Origin: an uncultured Alphaproteobacteria bacterium
GTDB taxonomy: Bacteria; Pseudomonadota; Alphaproteobacteria; Rhodobacterales; Rhodobacteraceae
Direction: 5' to 3'
DNA: 64,000 nt
Assembly: GCA_902541695.1 (NCBI GenBank)
Contig: CACBRT010000001.1
Span: 67,501-131,500, forward strand
Positions 59,173 through 64,000 of this stretch are shown piece by piece; within the stretch, counting starts at the first letter, position 1; each line of letters opens with the position of its first letter. Position numbers and translations under genes: made by a program. The notes under the pieces were generated by a model, which saw only the letters and a list, made by a program, of their open reading frames with translations, was not told the DNA's origin and searched no databases.

Positions 59173-59280
59173 CTAAAATTACCTCTATCAAAATATTGAA
59201 CATTATATAGATTTAAAAGAATTCAACAATGATCATTATAGAAATTGACTTTTAATCAAAATAAATAAGAGAATTAATTA

Positions 59281-60129
59281 GTGAATTATAAACAAAAAAT
59301 AATCTTCACAACTTTATTGGATTACTACCAATCTGGAATAGTTGATCCATATTTAGAAAATAATAAATATTTACTCTTAAAATGTTTCAAATTTGACTTA
59401 AAGAGAATTCAAGAAACTAAAATTGAAGAAGATAAAATAAAAAAGAAAAATTTCTCAAAAATTGATGATGTTATTAATACTAACGGTAAAAACTTAAATA
59501 ATACTGATTCTATTCAAAACCCAATATTAAAAGCTGAAAAATTGTCATATTTATCTAATGATATCGTATCTCTTGAGCAGAGCATAAATAGTTTTGAAGA
59601 ATTCTATTCTTTGAGAGGTTCGAATCAGCTATTATTTGGTAAAGGTAATCCCAATTCAAAGTTTCTATTTATTTCTGAACCTCCCTCTTACAGAGAGCAG
59701 TTAGAAGGAAAACCGTACGTAGATAGTTGTGAAGAATTATTTGACAAAATTATTAAAGCAATGGGTTTGATTTCCCTAAAGGAAAATGAATGTAATATAT
59801 ATGTTATTCCATCTCTTCCCTTTAAACCAATAAAAAATAATATCAATAAGACTTCAGACTTGGAATTAATGAAACCATTTTTGAAAAGGTATATTGAAAT
59901 ACTTTCTCCAAGTTATTTGGTATTAATTAGCAAAATTCCATCAACAATTTTAGGTATAAATGATTTTCTAAGGATCGGTGACACTGATGGATATGTAGGA
60001 AGATATCTTGGAATTCCAACAATAGAAATTGAGGGGATGAAATCTATGATTGATAATCAAAATAAAAAAAGAAAAACCTGGAATAATATCAAGCTTTTAA
60101 TGAAAGTAGTAGAGCAGAAAAATGGGTAA
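59281..60129 (+). CDS. Uracil-DNA glycosylase superfamily-like protein with degenerate motifs
   Basis: FLFISEPPSYREQLEGKPYVDSCEELFDKIIKAMGL ... NIYVIPSLPFKPI ... LELMKPFLKRYIEILSPSYLVLI follows the family 4/5 UDG layout. Confidence 0.7.
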   Translation: MNYKQKIIFTTLLDYYQSGIVDPYLENNKYLLLKCFKFDLKRIQETKIEEDKIKKKNFSKIDDVINTNGKNLNNTDSIQNPILKAEKLSYLSNDIVSLEQSINSFEEFYSLRGSNQLLFGKGNPNSKFLFISEPPSYREQLEGKPYVDSCEELFDKIIKAMGLISLKENECNIYVIPSLPFKPIKNNINKTSDLELMKPFLKRYIEILSPSYLVLISKIPSTILGINDFLRIGDTDGYVGRYLGIPTIEIEGMKSMIDNQNKKRKTWNNIKLLMKVVEQKNG

Positions 60130-60664
60130 TTCTAAAAAGGAAAGGCACTTTATACCAATGGGATTTGGAATTCTTACCGTATCAGATAGTCGGACATTGT
60201 CTAATGATAAATCTGGAGATATTCTAGAATCCCGAGTTTTAGGAGCTGGTCATTATTTGTTATCAAGAGATATAGTAAATGATGATAAGGTTTTGATTAA
60301 AAATATTTTATCTAAGTGGATTGCTAAAAAAGGTATTGATGTCATTATTTCTACTGGTGGTACTGGTCTTACTGGAAGGGATGTAACAGTTGAGGCGCAC
60401 TGCGAGCTTTACGAGAAAAAAATAAATGCATTTGAAATTTTATTTTCAACTATATCGATGCAAACTATTGGCATGTCAGCCATACAGAGTAGGGCTTGTG
60501 CTGGTGTAGTTTCAGGTACATTTCTTTTTGCCTTACCTGGATCTCCTTCTGCTTGTAAAGATGCATGGGATAAAATTTTATGTAAACAATTTGATTATAG
60601 AAATTTACCTTGTAACTTTGCAGAGATCTTACCAAGATTAGAAGAGCATAAGAAAAGAAAATAG
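60122..60664 (+). CDS. moaB: Molybdenum cofactor biosynthesis protein B
   Basis: GILTVSDSRTLSNDKSGDIL, VIISTGGTGLTGRDVTVEA, FALPGSPSACKDAWD. Confidence 0.95.
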   Translation: MGNSKKERHFIPMGFGILTVSDSRTLSNDKSGDILESRVLGAGHYLLSRDIVNDDKVLIKNILSKWIAKKGIDVIISTGGTGLTGRDVTVEAHCELYEKKINAFEILFSTISMQTIGMSAIQSRACAGVVSGTFLFALPGSPSACKDAWDKILCKQFDYRNLPCNFAEILPRLEEHKKRK

Positions 60665-60777
60665 TTTTGCTTAATTCTGAACTTACTAAAATAACTATGA
60701 CAAAATTTCTTAAATAGCTTGAATTATTTACATATAAATTTATTTATTAGCGATAATTTAATGAGTGTGTGTAAATA

Positions 60778-62259
60778 ATGAAATTTTTATTAAGAAGCTT
60801 TTTAGGATTAATAATATTAAGTATCACTTTTGGGTTTTTAATTTTTGGATCATTTGTTTTAGTTGATGCAATAAAAAAGCGTTCTGAAAAGTCAGAGAAT
60901 AGACGTTTTCAAAAAGAAAGAGTTTTTGCAGTTAATGTTGAAGCATTAAAGAATCAAACGGCAAGACCAAAAATATCTTCATATGGTGAAATATATTCTA
61001 AACGTATGTTAGAAATTCGCCCTTTAGTTTCTGGAAGATTGGATTATGTATCAAAAAAATTTGTCGAGGGTGGAATTGTAAAATCAGGTGATATTTTATT
61101 TAGATTAAATAAAAAAGATTATTTAAATGAATTGGAAATTGCTGAAATTGATTTAGAAGATACTAAAGCACAATTATCTGAAGCAATATCAAGACTAGAA
61201 TTCGCGAATATGGAATTTGAGGTTTCTGAAACACAACTTAAATTGAGAAAAAATGCCTTAGATAGGCAAACCGAATTAGCTGCATCAGGATTAATTACTA
61301 GTACTCAATTAGAAAATATACAACTGGCCTATTCATCATCCAAACAACAATTTTTAAATAAGCAAAACCTAGTTAAGTCTTCAAAAAACTCAATTGAAAA
61401 ACTTCAAATTCAGTTGAAAAGGAGGTCTATTTCTATAGATAAAGCTAAAAGAAATTTACAAGAAACTGAATTTAAAGCACCTTTTAACGGAATTATTTCT
61501 TCTGTAAATGTTTTACCAGGCAGTGTTATTAATAAAAATGAAAAATTAGGAACTTTAGTGGATCCAAATTCATTAGAGGTTATGTTCAATTTATCTGCTA
61601 ATGAATTTGCTCGGGTAATTGATAAAGAAGGAAAACTGTTAAATTTAGATATTACCGCTTATTTAAAGTTATCAGATAAAGATATTTCCTTTAGTGGAAA
61701 AATAGAACGTATAAATCCTGAAATTATTAATATTGGTAGTGGAAGAAAGTTGTTTGCTTCTATAAACCTAGGTGAAAATAAAACATTAAGACCTGGTGAT
61801 TTTGTTGTCCTCGAAATACAGGAACCCCCACTTGAAAATGTTTCAGTTTTGCCCGCTTCAGCTGTAACTATTGATGGAAAAATTCTCATTATTGAAAACG
61901 AAAATAGATTAAGAGAGTTAGTAGTCAATATTCTACGCAGGCAAGGAGATCAAGTAATTGTATCTGGTGCTCCAATTGACAAAGAGTATGTGATGCAAAG
62001 ATCTCCACAGTTAGGTAATGGTTTAAAAATTAAACCTTTAAGAAAAAAAGATTTAGAAACTTCAAATTCCAATAGTTTATCTAATAATAATGATTTAGTT
62101 TCAATAAGCCCTGAAAAACAAAATAAACTTTTAAAATTCTTAGATAATCTGGATCGTATGCCTAAGAGTGTAAAAGATCGATTATATGAAGAAATAAAGA
62201 GTGGAAAAATAAAAGTTAAAACTTTAAAGAGGTTAGAAAAAAATATGGGTAATAACTAA
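60778..62259 (+). CDS. RND efflux transporter periplasmic adaptor subunit
   Basis: N-terminal TM, EIRPLVSGRLDYVSKKFVEGGIVKSGDILFRL, coiled coil, FKAPFNGIISSVNVLPGSVI. Confidence 0.92.
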   Translation: MKFLLRSFLGLIILSITFGFLIFGSFVLVDAIKKRSEKSENRRFQKERVFAVNVEALKNQTARPKISSYGEIYSKRMLEIRPLVSGRLDYVSKKFVEGGIVKSGDILFRLNKKDYLNELEIAEIDLEDTKAQLSEAISRLEFANMEFEVSETQLKLRKNALDRQTELAASGLITSTQLENIQLAYSSSKQQFLNKQNLVKSSKNSIEKLQIQLKRRSISIDKAKRNLQETEFKAPFNGIISSVNVLPGSVINKNEKLGTLVDPNSLEVMFNLSANEFARVIDKEGKLLNLDITAYLKLSDKDISFSGKIERINPEIINIGSGRKLFASINLGENKTLRPGDFVVLEIQEPPLENVSVLPASAVTIDGKILIIENENRLRELVVNILRRQGDQVIVSGAPIDKEYVMQRSPQLGNGLKIKPLRKKDLETSNSNSLSNNNDLVSISPEKQNKLLKFLDNLDRMPKSVKDRLYEEIKSGKIKVKTLKRLEKNMGNN

Positions 62260-64000
62260 TGAAAGTTATAAAAAAATCAATTTCTTCAAAATATATAAGT
62301 TACTTTGCTAGGCATAATACCGCTGCAAACTTAATATTTGTTTTAATGATAGTTTTTGGTTTATTTGCAATTAATAACATAAGGTCCCAATTTTTTCCTG
62401 ATGTTGCAATAGAAAAAATAAATATTGGAGTAAAGTGGGCTGGTGCTGGTCCTGAAGAAATTGATGATGGAGTTGTATCTCTATTAGAGGCTCCATTACT
62501 TGGAATAGATAGTGTCGAACAAATTATTTCCTCTTCTAGTGAAGGCAATGCTAGAATTTACCTTGATTTTAAGCCTGACACTGATATGTCGAAGGCAAAA
62601 GAGGAAGTGCAAACAGCTTTAGACTCCGTTCAAAATCTACCTGAAGCCTCTGAAATACCAACTATGAAAAAAATATCTTGGAGTGATAGAGTTTCTGACG
62701 TTGTAATTTCAGGACCTCTAGAGCTTGAACAATTAGCTATTTTAGCTGATGAATATGTCAGTAAACTTTATAGAGAAGGAATCAGTAATACTCAAATTAT
62801 GGGTGTTAGTGCTCCTATAATTAAAGTTAGTGTTCCGTCAATAAATTTGGTTCAATATAAATTACCTTTAAATCATTTGGCAAAAGTTATTGCGTCAGAA
62901 GTGGATATTGATCCTTCTGGTGAAGTAGGAAATTCGAATAGGGTGAGAAGTGGATTTTCCAAAAGGTCAATTGAAGATATTGGAAATATTGTAATAAGGT
63001 TACCAAACTCACAGAAAGAGGTATTTTTAAGGGACATATCTGATATTTATTTCGATAATATTTCCCAAAACCGAGAATATTTTTCTAATGGTAATAAAGC
63101 AATTGTAGTAAGGATTGATCGATTTGCCCAAGACGATGCTATAGAAATACAAAGAAATGTAGAAAAAATAACAGAGGAATTTGAAAGTTCCCTTCCCAAT
63201 GGGGTGGAGATAGTTCTGTCAAAAACCAGAGCAGATGCTATTTCAAATCGTCTCGAAATTTTATTACGTAATGGTCTACAGGGTTTAACTTTAGTCCTAA
63301 TTCTTTTGTTTATTTTTTTAAGTGCAAGGACAGCATTTTGGGTGGCCGCTGGTATTCCAGCTGCCCTATTTGCCGCAATTGGTATAATGTATATGTCTGG
63401 ACTAACTATAAACATGATTTCTCTTTTTGCGTTAATTATTTGCTTAGGTATTGTAGTGGATGATGCAATTGTTGTTGGGGAGCATGCAGATTTTAGATTA
63501 AGAAGATTAGGAGAAAATCCTGAGGAGGCAGCAGAACGTGGTGCTACTAGAATGGCATTACCTGTTTTTACCGCAACCATCACGACTGTAATAGCTTTTG
63601 CAGGACTAGTTGCTGTTGGTGGTCGATTTGGTAGTTTAATAGCAGATATCCCATTAACAGTAATTGCGGTTTTAATAGCCTCACTTTTGGAATGTTTTTT
63701 TGTATTACCTAATCATATGGCCCATGCACTCAGACAGAAGGTTTTTAAAAAGAAATGGTATGATTTGCCATCAGATAAATTTAATATAGGTTTTAGAATT
63801 TTTCGAGAAAGTATATTTCGACCTTTTACAAAATACGTTATGAAATTACGCTATCCTGTTTTAAGTATATCAATATTTTTATTTTTAATAAGTACGGTTC
63901 TCTTGGTATCAGGTGAAGTAAAGTGGAGGTTTTTTGACGCGCCTGAGAGAGGAGGATTTACTGGTAATATTGCTATGTTGCCCGGGTCTAGCAGATCAGA
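62259..64000 (+). CDS. RND efflux transporter permease subunit (truncated by window end; absent from the ORF track)
   Basis: Open from ATG at 62259 (ATGA-type overlap): MKVIKKSISSKYISYFARHNTAANLIFVLMIVFGLFAINNIRSQFFPDV ... GIVVDDAIVVGEHA (TM4 region). Confidence 0.93.
   Translation, partial: MKVIKKSISSKYISYFARHNTAANLIFVLMIVFGLFAINNIRSQFFPDVAIEKINIGVKWAGAGPEEIDDGVVSLLEAPLLGIDSVEQIISSSSEGNARIYLDFKPDTDMSKAKEEVQTALDSVQNLPEASEIPTMKKISWSDRVSDVVISGPLELEQLAILADEYVSKLYREGISNTQIMGVSAPIIKVSVPSINLVQYKLPLNHLAKVIASEVDIDPSGEVGNSNRVRSGFSKRSIEDIGNIVIRLPNSQKEVFLRDISDIYFDNISQNREYFSNGNKAIVVRIDRFAQDDAIEIQRNVEKITEEFESSLPNGVEIVLSKTRADAISNRLEILLRNGLQGLTLVLILLFIFLSARTAFWVAAGIPAALFAAIGIMYMSGLTINMISLFALIICLGIVVDDAIVVGEHADFRLRRLGENPEEAAERGATRMALPVFTATITTVIAFAGLVAVGGRFGSLIADIPLTVIAVLIASLLECFFVLPNHMAHALRQKVFKKKWYDLPSDKFNIGFRIFRESIFRPFTKYVMKLRYPVLSISIFLFLISTVLLVSGEVKWRFFDAPERGGFTGNIAMLPGSSRS

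Noticed and set aside
63047-63583. 178-aa minus-strand ORF near the window end
   Set aside because: Antisense to the truncated RND permease, whose plus-strand translation is clearly homologous to the family.
1-64000. CRISPR arrays, prophage, transposons or integrons
   Set aside because: No regularly spaced repeats, cas, integrase, transposase or phage structural genes recognised.

Overview
This is a low-GC, gene-dense bacterial chromosome segment. Gene content and order suggest a free-living marine alphaproteobacterium, but taxonomy is inferred, not tested. I saw no phage, transposase, CRISPR array or rRNA. Main blocks: a tRNA 3' end and arfB; a small heme-related operon; cobC-like/cobS/cobT; a photolyase-like gene; an ATP-grasp gene, an oxidoreductase and a variant pfkA; a four-gene operon of GT2, nucleoside-phosphorylase-like, SPL-type radical SAM and SDR genes; a LivKHMGF-type ABC operon with an alpha/beta hydrolase; a Dpp-type ABC operon; rhodanese, CoA-ester lyase and MBL genes; rpe; a cobalamin riboswitch with btuB and a tonB-like gene; selO; an omega-aminotransferase and pta; an acyl-CoA dehydrogenase, two tandem DMGDH/GcvT-type oxidoreductases and a non-pyrrolysine MttB homologue; an ABC-2 exporter; uvrC-pgsA-moaD-moaE; ubiA and rsmE; a frameshifted gshA; plsY-pyrC-pyrB; a degenerate UDG-like gene with moaB; and an RND efflux pair cut by the window end. 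The most interesting items are the SPL/nucleosidase/SDR/GT operon near a photolyase that appears to lack its FeS cysteines, the MttB-DMGDH demethylation cluster with no visible corrinoid protein, the gshA frameshift at A7G3, a small operon ORF with an in-frame TGA, the riboswitch's overlapping alternative hairpins, and a PfkA with altered active-site motifs. No computation or database search was run; family calls are by eye.
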